The position numbers were made by a program, and so were the translations under genes. Below the pieces are notes generated by a model. The model was not told the DNA's origin. It did not search any database and was given only the letters and a program-made list of their open reading frames with translations. Source: Candidatus Binatus soli (lineage in GTDB: Bacteria > Desulfobacterota > Binatia > Binatales > Binataceae). From it: DNA of 64,000 nucleotides. Each line of letters opens with the position of its first letter. The stretch's first letter is position 1. The stretch lies in contig DLMJ01000049.1 of the NCBI GenBank assembly GCA_002479255.1, forward strand, positions 1 to 64,000, given 5' to 3'. This document shows, one piece after another, positions 8,190 to 17,543 of this stretch.

Positions 8190-9125
8190 CTACTGCTGCG
8201 CGCGTGGATTCTCGCTGAGAGCGCTGGTGCCTCGGGCGGGCTCGGATGCTTGCGCGGTCCCTGTCGCACCACGGGACTTGTCGTTCGAGCTGGAGGCGGG
8301 CGCGACCGGGCGCAGCACCGGCACCTTGGCGCTCAGCCGTTCGCCGTGCAGCATCAGCGCGGGACCCGACAGCACGTACGCAGTCGAGAGCAGGAAGGCG
8401 GTGAGCTGCGGCATCGCGAACAGCATCGCGGCGAGCACCATCATCGTGATTACCAGTTCGACCTGCGCGCGTTTTTCAAGCTTGATCGCCTTGAAGCTGG
8501 GGTAGGGCACACGCGAGATCATCAGGCCGCCGAGTGCAAGCGTGATCGGCACCATGAAGGTACACAGCGTGCGCGGCGAATCGAATTCGAAGTAGCTGTA
8601 GGCCAGCGCGAGCCCGGAGATCATCATGGCCGCGCCGGGGACGGGCAGGCCGACGAAACGGCTCTTGTCCGCCGTCGCGGTCTGTACGTTGAAGCGCGCC
8701 AGGCGCAACGCGGAGCACAGCACGAACAGTCCGCTGACGCCGATTCCGAGCGAACCGATCGGTTTCAGCGCCCATGAATAGGCCAGCATCGCGGGTGCGA
8801 CGCCGAACGCGACTACGTCGGAGAGGCTGTCATACTCGACCCCGAACTGGCTCGAGGTGCGCGACGCGCGAGCGATGCGCCCGTCGAGTCCATCGCACAC
8901 GAACGCGATTATGATCATCACGGCGGCCACCTCGAAGTGTCCGCTCACCGCGGAGACCATCGAGTAGAAGCCCGACAGCAGGCCGATCGAGGTGATTGTC
9001 GCGGGCAGCAGGAAGACGCCGCGGCGCAGCGCGCCTTCGGCCTTGAGGCCCGCGTCGCGGCTCTGACCCGAATAGAGCTCCATCCGGGCGCGCTCTTCGC
9101 GCGAGCGGCGGGAATTGCGGCTCAT
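8190..9125 (-). CDS. pssA: CDP-diacylglycerol-serine O-phosphatidyltransferase
   Basis: Integral membrane enzyme making phosphatidylserine from CDP-diacylglycerol and serine. The CDP-alcohol phosphatidyltransferase motif is complete: D78, D81-G82, A85-R86, G95, D99 and D103 in DGLDGRIARASR...GVEYDSLSD. About seven hydrophobic segments follow the pattern of the family. The last 40 residues are hydrophilic and rich in Ser and Ala. The ATG overlaps the psd stop by 4 bp (ATGA), so the two genes for phosphatidylethanolamine synthesis are coupled. Confidence 0.93.
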   Translation of the reverse strand: MSRNSRRSREERARMELYSGQSRDAGLKAEGALRRGVFLLPATITSIGLLSGFYSMVSAVSGHFEVAAVMIIIAFVCDGLDGRIARASRTSSQFGVEYDSLSDVVAFGVAPAMLAYSWALKPIGSLGIGVSGLFVLCSALRLARFNVQTATADKSRFVGLPVPGAAMMISGLALAYSYFEFDSPRTLCTFMVPITLALGGLMISRVPYPSFKAIKLEKRAQVELVITMMVLAAMLFAMPQLTAFLLSTAYVLSGPALMLHGERLSAKVPVLRPVAPASSSNDKSRGATGTAQASEPARGTSALSENPRAQQ

Positions 9126-9820
9126 TGCTCGATTGCTCCGATGATGGATTCTCCGGCGCGCACGCGTTGTCCGAGCGCCACCATGACCCGGTACTCGGAC
9201 GGAAAAAAATGATCGACGCGACTTCCGAACATGATAAGGCCGATCCGCTGACCCGGCTGTATTCTATCACGCACGCGAAGCCGGCAAACTATTCGCCGGG
9301 CGAGATATCCGGCCACTTGCAGGACTGCGAACATCCGCCCCGACGCGTCGGTCATCGCAATCAGGTTGCGCTCATTGTGCTCGCTGGCGTCGTCGCGAAA
9401 CGCGGCGCGGAACTCGCCCGCGGTGTGCTCGACCATTGTTACCTCGCCGCCGACCAGCGCGCGGTTCACATGGACGTTGAGCGGCGACATGAACACCGAC
9501 ACACGATGGCCGAGCCGGCCCGTCGAGCCCGGAAAGGATACGTCGGAAATGTCTGTGATTTTGCCGTCGGCGCCTGAAATCACGACGTTCTCGGTACGCG
9601 TCGGATAGCGATCCGGATCGCGAAAGAAAAGCGCAATCGGGATTGCAACCAGTACCAGGATCGCACCCAGCGACTTGAGGCCCAGCGCAATCAGTATGAT
9701 TCCGACTACCGCCAATCCGAGCGACAGCGCCGCGCCTTCGGCCGCTATTCCGATCGCGCCTGCGATGCGCGCAAGAACGGCGCCCGGCGCCGGGCGCCCG
9801 CTGTCGGTTTCGCCCGCCAC
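9122..9820 (-). CDS. psd: Phosphatidylserine decarboxylase proenzyme, short type
   Basis: Converts phosphatidylserine to phosphatidylethanolamine. The 232-residue size, the hydrophobic segment (about 32-66) followed by FFRDPDRYP, and the C-terminal FGSRVDHF identify the short proenzyme class. Self-cleavage is expected between G199 and S200, producing the pyruvoyl group. The start is GTG. The gene begins 6 bp after ilvC and overlaps pssA by 4 bp, an arrangement found in several deltaproteobacteria. Confidence 0.92.
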   Translation of the reverse strand: MAGETDSGRPAPGAVLARIAGAIGIAAEGAALSLGLAVVGIILIALGLKSLGAILVLVAIPIALFFRDPDRYPTRTENVVISGADGKITDISDVSFPGSTGRLGHRVSVFMSPLNVHVNRALVGGEVTMVEHTAGEFRAAFRDDASEHNERNLIAMTDASGRMFAVLQVAGYLARRIVCRLRVRDRIQPGQRIGLIMFGSRVDHFFPSEYRVMVALGQRVRAGESIIGAIEQ

Positions 9821-9826
9821 GGCGGT

Positions 9827-10843
9827 TCAGTTCTTCGACTTATCGACCAGCCGATCGCTCGCGAGCCACGGCATGAACGCGCGCAGCTTGCGTCCGACCT
9901 CTTCGATCGGATGCGATCCGGCTTCCTTGCGCAGTTCGCGGAAACGCGGCAGCCCCGCTTTGTAGTCGCCGATCCATTCGTTGGCGAACTTGCCGGACTG
10001 AATGTCGGCCAGGATCTGTTTCATTGCTTCGCGCGACTGAGCGCCCACCACCTTTTTGCCGCGCGTCATGTCGCCGTACTCGGCGGTGTTGCTGATCGAA
10101 TAGCGCATGTTCGAGATTCCGCCCTCGTAAATCAGGTCCACGATCAGCTTCACTTCATGCAGGCACTCGAAGTACGCCATCTCGGGCGCGTAGCCGGCCT
10201 CGACCAGCGTCTCGTAGCCGGCGCGGATGAGTTCGGTAAGTCCGCCACAGAGGACGGATTGCTCGCCGAACAGGTCAGTTTCGGTTTCTTCCTTGAACGA
10301 GGTTTCGATAATCGCCGCGCGGCCGCCGCCGATCGCACTGCCGTACGCGAGCCCGACCTTGGTGGTGTCGCCCGACGGATCCTGGTGCACGGCGAGCAGG
10401 CACGGCACGCCGCGGCCCTTGGTGTATTCGGAGCGCACGAGATGACCGGGTCCCTTGGGCGCGATCATGAAGACGTTAACGTCGGCGGGCGGCTTGATGA
10501 ATTTGAAATGGATGTTGAAGCCGTGACCGAAGGCCAGGTACTTGCCCTTGGTGAGATGCGGGGCAATCTCGGCCTCATAAATCTCCGAACCCATCTCGTC
10601 GGGCACCAGCATCATGATTACGTCCGCGCGCTTGGCGGCGTCGGCGGTGTCGAACACCGGCAGACCCTGCTTGGTGGCTTTTTCGCGCGACGGCGAGCTT
10701 TTGCTCAGCCCGACGCATACGTCCATTCCGCTGTCGCGCAGGTTGAGCGCGTGCGCATGTCCCTGGCTTCCAAAGCCAATGACTGCGATCTTCTTTCCCT
10801 TGAGCGCGGACAGGTCCGCGTCGCGGTCGTAATAAACCTTCAT
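9827..10843 (-). CDS. ilvC: Ketol-acid reductoisomerase (class I)
   Basis: Second common enzyme of valine/isoleucine synthesis: isomerises acetolactate or acetohydroxybutyrate and reduces the product with NAD(P)H. Seen: dinucleotide-binding [23 protein letters not shown] in the substrate region, [12 protein letters not shown] with metal-binding acidic residues, and the [16 protein letters not shown] helix. The 338-residue length is the short class I form. It sits 33 bp after ilvN in the same operon. Confidence 0.96.
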   Translation of the reverse strand: MKVYYDRDADLSALKGKKIAVIGFGSQGHAHALNLRDSGMDVCVGLSKSSPSREKATKQGLPVFDTADAAKRADVIMMLVPDEMGSEIYEAEIAPHLTKGKYLAFGHGFNIHFKFIKPPADVNVFMIAPKGPGHLVRSEYTKGRGVPCLLAVHQDPSGDTTKVGLAYGSAIGGGRAAIIETSFKEETETDLFGEQSVLCGGLTELIRAGYETLVEAGYAPEMAYFECLHEVKLIVDLIYEGGISNMRYSISNTAEYGDMTRGKKVVGAQSREAMKQILADIQSGKFANEWIGDYKAGLPRFRELRKEAGSHPIEEVGRKLRAFMPWLASDRLVDKSKN

Positions 10844-10876
10844 TTGAATGTTCTCCTGAATTTTCCCGCTATCAGA

Positions 10877-11407
10877 TTATTCAGCTTCGCGCGCCCGGCG
10901 ACTCTGATGATTGTCGTGGCTCAGCTGGACCGCGCGCGCCATCGCGACTTTGCCCGAACGGACCACTTCCTTGATTCCGAGCGGGCGCACGATCGCGATG
11001 AAGGCCTTGATCTTTTCGGAGTCGCCGGTCAGCTCGACGGTGATTGCGCGCGGGCCGATGTCGATTACGTGGGCGCGGAACGCGGCTACGATCGAGTCGA
11101 GCTCGGAGCGCGTGCGCTCGTCCACCGCGACCTTGACGATTACCATCTCGCGGTCGATCGTCTCGACGTCCTTGAAGTCGGTTATCTTGATGACGGAGAC
11201 GAGCTTGTTGAGCTGCTTGTTGATCTGCTCGACGATCTGATCGTCGCCACTAGTCACCAGCACGATCCTCGACACCGTCGGATCGAGCGGGTCCTCGTTG
11301 ACGGTCAGTGACTCGATGTTAAAGCCGCGGCCCGAAAACAGTCCGGCGACGCGTGCGAGCACGCCGAATTCGTTTTCTACCAGAACCGATATTGTATGAC
11401 TTGTCAT
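10877..11407 (-). CDS. ilvN: Acetolactate synthase small (regulatory) subunit
   Basis: Regulatory subunit conferring valine feedback control on acetohydroxyacid synthase. The N-terminal ACT domain (HTISVLVENEFGVLARVAGLFSGRG is characteristic; key part NEFGVLARVAGLFSGRGFN) is followed by the second ALS_ss domain with DIGPRAITVELTGD. At 176 residues it is a normal two-domain form. The catalytic subunit gene ilvB, usually adjacent upstream, is not here; a YdcH/DUF465-like gene and tsaB occupy that place. Confidence 0.93.
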   Translation of the reverse strand: MTSHTISVLVENEFGVLARVAGLFSGRGFNIESLTVNEDPLDPTVSRIVLVTSGDDQIVEQINKQLNKLVSVIKITDFKDVETIDREMVIVKVAVDERTRSELDSIVAAFRAHVIDIGPRAITVELTGDSEKIKAFIAIVRPLGIKEVVRSGKVAMARAVQLSHDNHQSRRAREAE

Positions 11408-11446
11408 GCGGTGGAGTGCGCGCGCTCATGGCCCGGACCTGTGGCG

Positions 11447-11677
11447 TCAGCGAGCCTCTTGTTGATAGCGGCCGAGAATCGCCATCATGCGGTCTTTCGA
11501 GGCCAGCTTAAGCTTCCGGATCCGCTTTTCTTCGATTTCCTCTTCGTTGGTCAGGTAAAGCTTATTTCTAAAAACTTCGAGCTTTTGTTTCAGCTCTTGA
11601 TGCTGCGTGTAGAGGCCTCTCAGTTCCTCGTCGTGGTTCAGATGCTGCCGAATGAGTTCTTCCTCTCGATGCTCCAT
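11447..11677 (-). CDS. YdcH/DUF465-family small protein
   Basis: A 76-residue highly charged, helical protein with a heptad-like run and the segment YLTNEEEIEEKRIRKLKLASKDRM, which matches the DUF465 (YdcH) pattern of a Leu/Lys-rich C-terminal helix. No transmembrane segment or signal peptide. Its 5' end overlaps the 3' end of tsaB by 40 bp in another frame, suggesting co-transcription. Function of the family is not established. Confidence 0.7.
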   Translation of the reverse strand: MEHREEELIRQHLNHDEELRGLYTQHQELKQKLEVFRNKLYLTNEEEIEEKRIRKLKLASKDRMMAILGRYQQEAR

Positions 11678-12459
11678 ACGCCCTCCGTGCCTATGTCCGC
11701 CGGATTTTTCTTAGTGGGCTTGAACGTAGCCTCCGGCGTCCTGATATATAGCGGCTCCAGCGAATCCGCGCGATCCGTTTCACCACGGGCAAACCGCGCC
11801 CCGCCAATCGCCGCGACGCAAACTCCACGCAAATCGAGCATCCCTGTTTCGGAAAGCGCCACCCTACGGCCCCGCGATTGTGCAAGGGCCGCCGCTTCCT
11901 TCACTCTTTGGTCACCGACGAACATTACATCCTCGGTGATGCGCGATGCCAGGTGATCCAGCGTGATTACCAGTTCCTCTGACAGTTTTTCTAGCCCATC
12001 GGCCACGACCCGGTAAAGGGCTGCGTAAACTTCGCCCTTTCGGGCATCCGCAACCACGCAGATCAGCCGCCCCGGATCGGTATTGTCGCGCTCCAGCGCA
12101 GCCAACGCCATCGCGTCGAAACTGGGCACGCCGACCAGTGCGCATCGTGTCGCCATCGCGATTCCCTTGGCGTAGCTCAGCCCGATGCGAAGTCCCGTGA
12201 ACGATCCCGGCCCGGTCCCGACAGCGATCGCGCCGAGGCTGCCAATCGCCAGTCCCGCCGCGTTCAGAAGTTCATCGACAGCGCCCGGCAATGCGGCGCC
12301 ATGTGAGGTGACAGGCCGCGCCAAAGACGCGGCGACTTTGCCGCCTGCAATCAGGGCAAGGCTTGCCATCGGAGTGGAGGTGTCGAGTCCCAGGACCGGG
12401 CGCGTCGCGGCCGCCTGTTCGAGCAGCCGATTAACCCTGCACAATACGCGAGATGTCAT
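11638..12459 (-). CDS. tsaB: tRNA threonylcarbamoyladenosine modification protein TsaB
   Basis: Partner of TsaD in making t6A37 of ANN-decoding tRNAs. It has the ASKHA fold: LGLDTSTPMASLAL (about 23-36) and GTGPGSFTGLRIGLSYAKG (about 82-100). The length of 273 residues is slightly above the usual 220-240. The start is uncertain: ATG 12459 overlaps rseP by 29 bp and has no obvious Shine-Dalgarno, and a TTG five codons further is an alternative. The C-terminal half is less conserved, as is normal. Confidence 0.88.
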   Translation of the reverse strand: MTSRVLCRVNRLLEQAAATRPVLGLDTSTPMASLALIAGGKVAASLARPVTSHGAALPGAVDELLNAAGLAIGSLGAIAVGTGPGSFTGLRIGLSYAKGIAMATRCALVGVPSFDAMALAALERDNTDPGRLICVVADARKGEVYAALYRVVADGLEKLSEELVITLDHLASRITEDVMFVGDQRVKEAAALAQSRGRRVALSETGMLDLRGVCVAAIGGARFARGETDRADSLEPLYIRTPEATFKPTKKNPADIGTEGVWSIERKNSFGSI

Positions 12460-13783
12460 TGAAAATTACGAACGCCATCAGTGCCACGAGCAAGAACAGT
12501 CCCACCTGGAGCATCGCCTCCCGGTAACGAAGTTCGAGCGGCTTGCCCTTTATGCCCTCGAAGGCGAAAAACAGCAAATGTCCTCCGTCGAGCAGCGGCA
12601 CCGGCAGCAGATTTATGATGCCGAGCTCGAGGCTCAGCATCACGGTAAACATCGCGAGGTTCGCCATCCCCCGATGCGCCTCCTGCCCGGCCATCTGCGC
12701 GATCATGATTGGTCCGCCGAGCGCTTCGCGCACGGGAGTACTGCCGGAGAAAATGCTGGCGATTCCGACCGCCATCTGGACGCTCATTTCGACCGAGGTT
12801 TGGCCCGCCTCTTTCACCGCGGCGAACGGACCGTACCGCTTGGTTGTCTCGTCGCCGCGCGGCTGCACCCCTATTACCCAGGTGGTCGCGTTGGTGCCGT
12901 AAATGGTCTTCTGGTCGAGCCGGGTCGGCTTGATGACGATAGTGCTGCGCGCGGACGCGCCCTTCTGCGGCCGATCAATTTCCAGCTTGACCGGAGAGCC
13001 GTCTCCCGCCTTCACCGTCTTCGAGAAATCGGCCCAGGTTTCCATCGGCCGTCCGTCAACCGCGAGAATCCGGTCGCCGGCGCGAAGTCCGGCCTTGGCC
13101 GCCGGGAGATTGTTCGTGGTCTTGCCGACGACCGGCAGCAACTCCGGCACGCCGGTCATGAAAACAAATGTGAGCAGAATCGGCGCGAAGATAAGATTCG
13201 CCAGCGGTCCCGCCAGCACTATCAGAACGCGCTTGCCGAGCGGCTGAGTCGGGAACGCCCGCTTGCAGTACGCCTCGGTCAGCTTAATGGGAGGATGTTC
13301 CGCCAGCGATTTGATCGCGTCGTCAACTTTGGGCTGGCGGCGCACTTCGCCCAGGAGGATTGCTTCGTCGGGCTTGAGCTCGCGCCCGACGACGCTGTAT
13401 GCAACGCCAGCGCCCGACTCGCCCAGGCGATCCGCAATCAAGCGCAAATTGTCGTCGAATCCTGACGCGGCTCGAAGCACGCCGCGCTCGCGCGCCGCGC
13501 CAATCAGGTCAAGCCCGACTTCGTGAAGATACACGGTGATTTCTTCAGCCGTGGGCTTCTCGCCGACTTCATCGCCCAGCATTCGGACGTAGCCGCCGAA
13601 TGGAGTCGCGCCGATCGAGTACTCGGTTTCGCCGCGCCGGAATCCAAATACTTTTGGCGGGTAGCCGATCGAGAATCGCAACACGCGGACGCCGACCTTC
13701 TTCGCCATCGCGAAATGTCCCGCCTCGTGCACGACCACCAACACTGCAAAGACCAGTGCTGCGTAAAGAATCGACTGTATCAT
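12431..13783 (-). CDS. rseP: Site-2 zinc metalloprotease RseP family, with large N-terminal insertion
   Basis: Intramembrane protease of the RseP/S2P family, which in E. coli cleaves the anti-sigma factor RseA. Seen: HEAGH at 19-23 in the first membrane helix, GGYVRML at 63-69, a PDZ domain near residues 220-290 (AGLRAGDRILAVDGRPMETW), and the second metal-binding motif NLLPVPLLDGGH near residue 400. Between GGYVRMLGDE and the RAFPTQPLGKRVLIVLAGP segment there are about 95 residues (74-172), where typical members have only some 10-15. The gene lies between cdsA and tsaB. Confidence 0.9.
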   Translation of the reverse strand: MIQSILYAALVFAVLVVVHEAGHFAMAKKVGVRVLRFSIGYPPKVFGFRRGETEYSIGATPFGGYVRMLGDEVGEKPTAEEITVYLHEVGLDLIGAARERGVLRAASGFDDNLRLIADRLGESGAGVAYSVVGRELKPDEAILLGEVRRQPKVDDAIKSLAEHPPIKLTEAYCKRAFPTQPLGKRVLIVLAGPLANLIFAPILLTFVFMTGVPELLPVVGKTTNNLPAAKAGLRAGDRILAVDGRPMETWADFSKTVKAGDGSPVKLEIDRPQKGASARSTIVIKPTRLDQKTIYGTNATTWVIGVQPRGDETTKRYGPFAAVKEAGQTSVEMSVQMAVGIASIFSGSTPVREALGGPIMIAQMAGQEAHRGMANLAMFTVMLSLELGIINLLPVPLLDGGHLLFFAFEGIKGKPLELRYREAMLQVGLFLLVALMAFVIFNDISRIVQG

Positions 13784-13841
13784 TTAATTTCTACCCGGGA
13801 GTCCTTATGCAGAGCCTGAAAATGCGGCTCCCAAAGCCGCA

Positions 13842-14630
13842 TCAGCGAGACCAATAGTAGGCGAAAACCACCGCGAAGACTAGCGAACAAGTTCGATCGA
13901 GCAGACCGCCGTGCCCCGGGAAAATCCAGCCCGAGTCCTTGACTCCCGCGGCTCGCTTTAATGCCGAGCCGGCCAGATCGCCAAGCTGCGCGAGAAGGGA
14001 AATCATAGCCGAAAATAGCAGGACAGGGCCCGCATCCCACGAGCCACCGCGTATCTGAAACAGCAACAACCCGGCCGCCATCGTCGCGATCAAGCCGCCC
14101 GCCGCGCCTTCAACCGTCTTATTTGGGCTGACGTTGGGCGCGAGCTTCGTCCGGCCCAGATACATCCCGACGAAGTATGCACCGCTGTCGCTCACCACCA
14201 CCAACAGGATGACCAGCAAAAGCATGCCGATGCCGCCGGGACCATTGCGCAGTAGCGCGAAATAAGGGAACAGAACTCCGACATACGCCGCGCCAATGAA
14301 GGCGAGTCGCGGGCCTCTGAGTGCTCCGTCGGCGCCGCCGGCAACAGCAACTCGCGCCACCAGCGCAAGCATCATGAGGATGACCAAAACCGGCGCGAGC
14401 CATCCCACGTCGCCGCCGTAGAGAAGCCCGAACAACGGCACGCCACCGACGACGGCGAACAGCGGTATCGCGACCATGTGCAGAGCGCCGGTCATCGCGG
14501 CGACTTCGTAGAGTCCCCAGATTGCGGCGATCGCAACAAAAATCGTGAAGAACCAGTCCGGCGCGAAAACTACCAGCGCCCCCACCGCGGGCAGCAGGAC
14601 CGCCGCTGTCAGGAGCCTAGTTCTGAGCAC
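13842..14630 (-). CDS. cdsA: Phosphatidate cytidylyltransferase
   Basis: Makes CDP-diacylglycerol from phosphatidate and CTP, supplying pssA and pgsA. It has multiple hydrophobic segments and the signature region SALKRAAGVKDSG followed by FPGHGGLLDRTCS (to residue 249). The last signature position, normally Asp in LDRxDS, is Cys248. Length (262) is typical. The start overlaps the uppS stop by 14 bp, a common uppS-cdsA coupling. Confidence 0.9.
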   Translation of the reverse strand: MLRTRLLTAAVLLPAVGALVVFAPDWFFTIFVAIAAIWGLYEVAAMTGALHMVAIPLFAVVGGVPLFGLLYGGDVGWLAPVLVILMMLALVARVAVAGGADGALRGPRLAFIGAAYVGVLFPYFALLRNGPGGIGMLLLVILLVVVSDSGAYFVGMYLGRTKLAPNVSPNKTVEGAAGGLIATMAAGLLLFQIRGGSWDAGPVLLFSAMISLLAQLGDLAGSALKRAAGVKDSGWIFPGHGGLLDRTCSLVFAVVFAYYWSR

Positions 14631-15420
14631 GCAGCCGGGTGTCGGAGCCGTTCGAGATCGCGCCGAAGCGGCGCTCGCGAAGCTGGTAGGCGGCGATCGC
14701 GCTCAGGAATTCGCGCTCGCGGAAATCGGGCCACAGAGTGTCGGTGAAATAAAGTTCGGTATAGGCGAGTTGAAAAAGAAAAAAATTGGAGATTCGCAGT
14801 TCTCCCGAGGTTCGAATCAGCAGGTCGGGATCGGGAAGCCCGGCAGTAGTCAGTTCGCGCGCCAGCAGATGCTCGTCGATTTGATCGGGTGAAATCGCGC
14901 CTTCTGCCACCGCGCGCGCGATCGATCGCGCCGCGTTCACGATGTCCTGGCGCCCACCGTACGACAACGCCAGCGCCACCGTCATCGTGCGATTTTCGCG
15001 CGTCGCCGCGACGGTCTCGGCCAACGCCTCGCGCACCCGCGGCGGTAACCGCTCGGTGTCTCCCAAAGCCACCACGCGGATGTCGCGTTTCATCAGGCGC
15101 TTGGTCTCGGTGATGAGATAGCGATGGAACAGCTGCATCAGGAAACTGACTTCAGTGGTCGGCCGGCGCCAGTTCTCGCTCGAAAATGCGTACAGCGTGA
15201 GGTACGGGATGCCGAGTTCGCGCGCCGCATCGACGACCGCGCGCACCGAATCCTTGCCGCGCCGATGGCCCTCGTGGCGCGAGAGCCCGCGCCGATTCGC
15301 CCAGCGGCCGTTGCCGTCCATCACGATCGCCACGTGGCGCGGCATCCGCGATGGATCCAAAGACAGGTTTGGGAAATCGCTCAGTGGTAGTGAGATGGCC
15401 ACTTGGGGTTCAGGTTTCAC
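14617..15420 (-). CDS. uppS: Isoprenyl transferase (undecaprenyl diphosphate synthase type)
   Basis: Cis-prenyltransferase that builds the lipid carrier for cell-wall synthesis. Seen: HVAIVMDGNGRWA with catalytic D35, GHRRG, YAFSSENWRRP and the C-terminal LLIRTSGELRISNF region, where Arg residues bind the diphosphate. The longest frame starts with GTG 15420; no strong Shine-Dalgarno is visible, and ATG 15345 (just before the catalytic segment) is a shorter alternative. It lies between frr and cdsA. Confidence 0.94.
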   Translation of the reverse strand: MKPEPQVAISLPLSDFPNLSLDPSRMPRHVAIVMDGNGRWANRRGLSRHEGHRRGKDSVRAVVDAARELGIPYLTLYAFSSENWRRPTTEVSFLMQLFHRYLITETKRLMKRDIRVVALGDTERLPPRVREALAETVAATRENRTMTVALALSYGGRQDIVNAARSIARAVAEGAISPDQIDEHLLARELTTAGLPDPDLLIRTSGELRISNFFLFQLAYTELYFTDTLWPDFREREFLSAIAAYQLRERRFGAISNGSDTRLRAQN

Positions 15421-15447
15421 AGAAGGTCGCGCCGTAGACGGGCGAGT

Positions 15448-16011
15448 TCAGACCTCCATGATTTCCGCTTCTTTGGCGGTCAGCACTTTGTCGATTTTCT
15501 CGATGAACTCGGTCGTGTACTGCTGCACCTTGGCCTCGCCCGATCGCATCTCGTCTTCGGTGGCCTGCTTTTCCTTGTGCAGTTCCTTGAGCATGTCGTT
15601 GGCGTCGCGGCGATGGTTGCGGATGCCGACGCGGAATTCCTCGCCTATTTTGCGGACGTGCTTCACCAGCTCCTTGCGGCGCTCCTCGGTCAGCTCGGGG
15701 ATCGGAATCCGGATCAACTTGCCGTCGTTCATCGGCATCAGGCCAAGATCGGAAGTCTGGATCGCTTTTTCAATGTCGTGCATCGCGCCCTTGTCGTACG
15801 GCGTGATCACTATCAAGCGCGGCTCGGGCGCCGCCAACCCGGCCAATTGCCGCAGCGGAGTCTTCGAGCCGTAGTAATTTACCTGCAGATTTTCGACCAG
15901 CGCGGTTGAAGCGCGGCCGGTGCGGACGCGGGCGAGCTCGTGGCGAAACGCCTCGACGGTCTTGTCCATTTCCTTGCGCGCGTCCTCGATTGTGTCCGTA
16001 AGCATGCTCAC
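15448..16011 (-). CDS. frr: Ribosome recycling factor
   Basis: Splits post-termination ribosomes with EF-G. The 187-residue all-family pattern is clear: [21 protein letters not shown] at the N-terminus, then [46 protein letters not shown] and [14 protein letters not shown] at the C-terminus. GTG 16011 overlaps the pyrH stop (GTGA); ATG 16005 two codons later is an alternative start. Part of rpsB-tsf-pyrH-frr. Confidence 0.96.
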   Translation of the reverse strand: MSMLTDTIEDARKEMDKTVEAFRHELARVRTGRASTALVENLQVNYYGSKTPLRQLAGLAAPEPRLIVITPYDKGAMHDIEKAIQTSDLGLMPMNDGKLIRIPIPELTEERRKELVKHVRKIGEEFRVGIRNHRRDANDMLKELHKEKQATEDEMRSGEAKVQQYTTEFIEKIDKVLTAKEAEIMEV

Positions 16012-16757
16012 GGTCCGCTCTCCACCCGGGTCCCGATTTGCTCACCCATCACGGCCCTTCTTATATTACCCGCTTTACGCAAATTGAACACGATGATCGG
16101 CAGGCGATTATCCATGCACATCGAGATCGCCGTCGAGTCCATCACCTTCAGGTTCTTCTGCAGCACCTCGATGTAAGTGAGCCGATCGAAGCGCTTTGCC
16201 CCCGGCTCGCGCATCGGATCGCGATCGTAAACGCCGTCCACGGCATGGCTCGCCTTCAGGATTACCTCCGCGCCGATTTCCATCGCGCGCAGGCTCGCCG
16301 CCGTGTCGGTGGTGAAATAGGGATTGCCGGTGCCGGCGGCGAATATGATCACGCGGCCCTTTTCGAGATGGCGCACGGCGCGGCGGCGGATGTACGGCTC
16401 GCACAGCGCCTGCATCTCGATGGCGGACAGCACTCGCGTGACCACGCCGGCATGCTCGAGCGCGTTTTGCAGCGCGAGCGCGTTGATCACCGTCGCCAGC
16501 ATCCCCATCTGGTCGGCGGTCGAACGATCCATCCCGCGCGCCTCGTAGTCGCTGCCGCGGATAAAATTGCCGGCTCCGATTACCAGCGCGAGCTGAACGC
16601 CCATCGCCGCCACTTCCTTGATTTCGAGCGCAATCTCGGCCAGCGCGTCGAGATCGAGGCCCGACCGCTGCGTGGGAGCGAGCGCCTCGCCGGATAATTT
16701 AAGCAGGATACGGCTGAAGCGCGGCTTGCCGTTCGGCGCACTTTGAACTTCAGCCAT
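16008..16757 (-). CDS. pyrH: Uridylate kinase
   Basis: Phosphorylates UMP to UDP. Amino-acid-kinase fold: [11 protein letters not shown] near the N-terminus, [12 protein letters not shown] (UMP site), [21 protein letters not shown], and [21 protein letters not shown]. The start is set at ATG 16757 because the frame upstream is Arg/Ser-rich and unlike the family. 249 residues, normal. It follows tsf by 61 bp and overlaps frr by 4 bp. Confidence 0.95.
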   Translation of the reverse strand: MAEVQSAPNGKPRFSRILLKLSGEALAPTQRSGLDLDALAEIALEIKEVAAMGVQLALVIGAGNFIRGSDYEARGMDRSTADQMGMLATVINALALQNALEHAGVVTRVLSAIEMQALCEPYIRRRAVRHLEKGRVIIFAAGTGNPYFTTDTAASLRAMEIGAEVILKASHAVDGVYDRDPMREPGAKRFDRLTYIEVLQKNLKVMDSTAISMCMDNRLPIIVFNLRKAGNIRRAVMGEQIGTRVESGP

Positions 16758-16818
16758 CTCTCGAAGCCCCCGTCGATGCTCCCGTTGAAGCCCGGTCGCG
16801 TCCGCAAATCCGCCCGCG

Positions 16819-17439
16819 TCAGGCGGCCGCGGTGCCTGCCTTGCCCTCGAGCGCCTCACCCAATTGGTAGCGCATGAAGCGGCGCACGTCGATCTTCTCA
16901 CGCATCTGGATGGCGGCCTCGCCAAGCAGATCGTTGACAGTCTTGTTGGGATCGCGGACGTAAGCCTGCTCGAGCAGGCAGGCTTCCTTGTAAAATTTCT
17001 CGATCTTGCCATCAACGATCTTGGTCACGACCGCCGCCGGCTTGCCCTCGGCCTGCGACGCGTAGATCTGCCGCTCCTGCTCGATAACGGCCGGGGACAT
17101 CTCCTCGCGTCGCACGCAGCGCGGATTGGCCGCCGCCACCTGCATCGCGAGTTCCTTCACCAGCGCCTGGAACGCTTCCGACTTGGCGCAGAAATCGGTT
17201 TCGCAATTGACTTCGATCAACACGCCAAGCTTGCCGCCCGCATGAATATACGAACCGACCGATCCCTCGGATGCGACCCGGCCGGCGCGCCCTGCCGCCG
17301 CGGCGATTCCCTTCTCGCGCAGCCATACGACGGCCTTTTCGAGATTGCCGGCCGTCTCCGCCAGCGCTCTCTTGCAATCCATTATGCCGGCGCCGGTCTT
17401 CTCGCGCAGTTCTTTAACCAGATTCGCGTTTAGTTCCAT
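16819..17439 (-). CDS. tsf: Elongation factor Ts, short form
   Basis: Nucleotide exchange factor for EF-Tu. Seen: [46 protein letters not shown], and the C-terminal [11 protein letters not shown]. At 206 residues it is the short type with a single core subdomain, as in Thermus and several deltaproteobacteria, rather than the 280-residue E. coli form. ATG 17439 is placed 6 nt from an AGGA; GTG 17442 directly precedes it. Confidence 0.95.
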   Translation of the reverse strand: MELNANLVKELREKTGAGIMDCKRALAETAGNLEKAVVWLREKGIAAAAGRAGRVASEGSVGSYIHAGGKLGVLIEVNCETDFCAKSEAFQALVKELAMQVAAANPRCVRREEMSPAVIEQERQIYASQAEGKPAAVVTKIVDGKIEKFYKEACLLEQAYVRDPNKTVNDLLGEAAIQMREKIDVRRFMRYQLGEALEGKAGTAAA

Positions 17440-17543
17440 CACAATTCCTGAGTTGAGCTAGTATTCTTGGCCGGTCGGCATACTGCAAGCGACGGCCACG
17501 ACTGACCCGCTCCGTTTCGGGGCCTGAAGGTCGAATTTATCGG

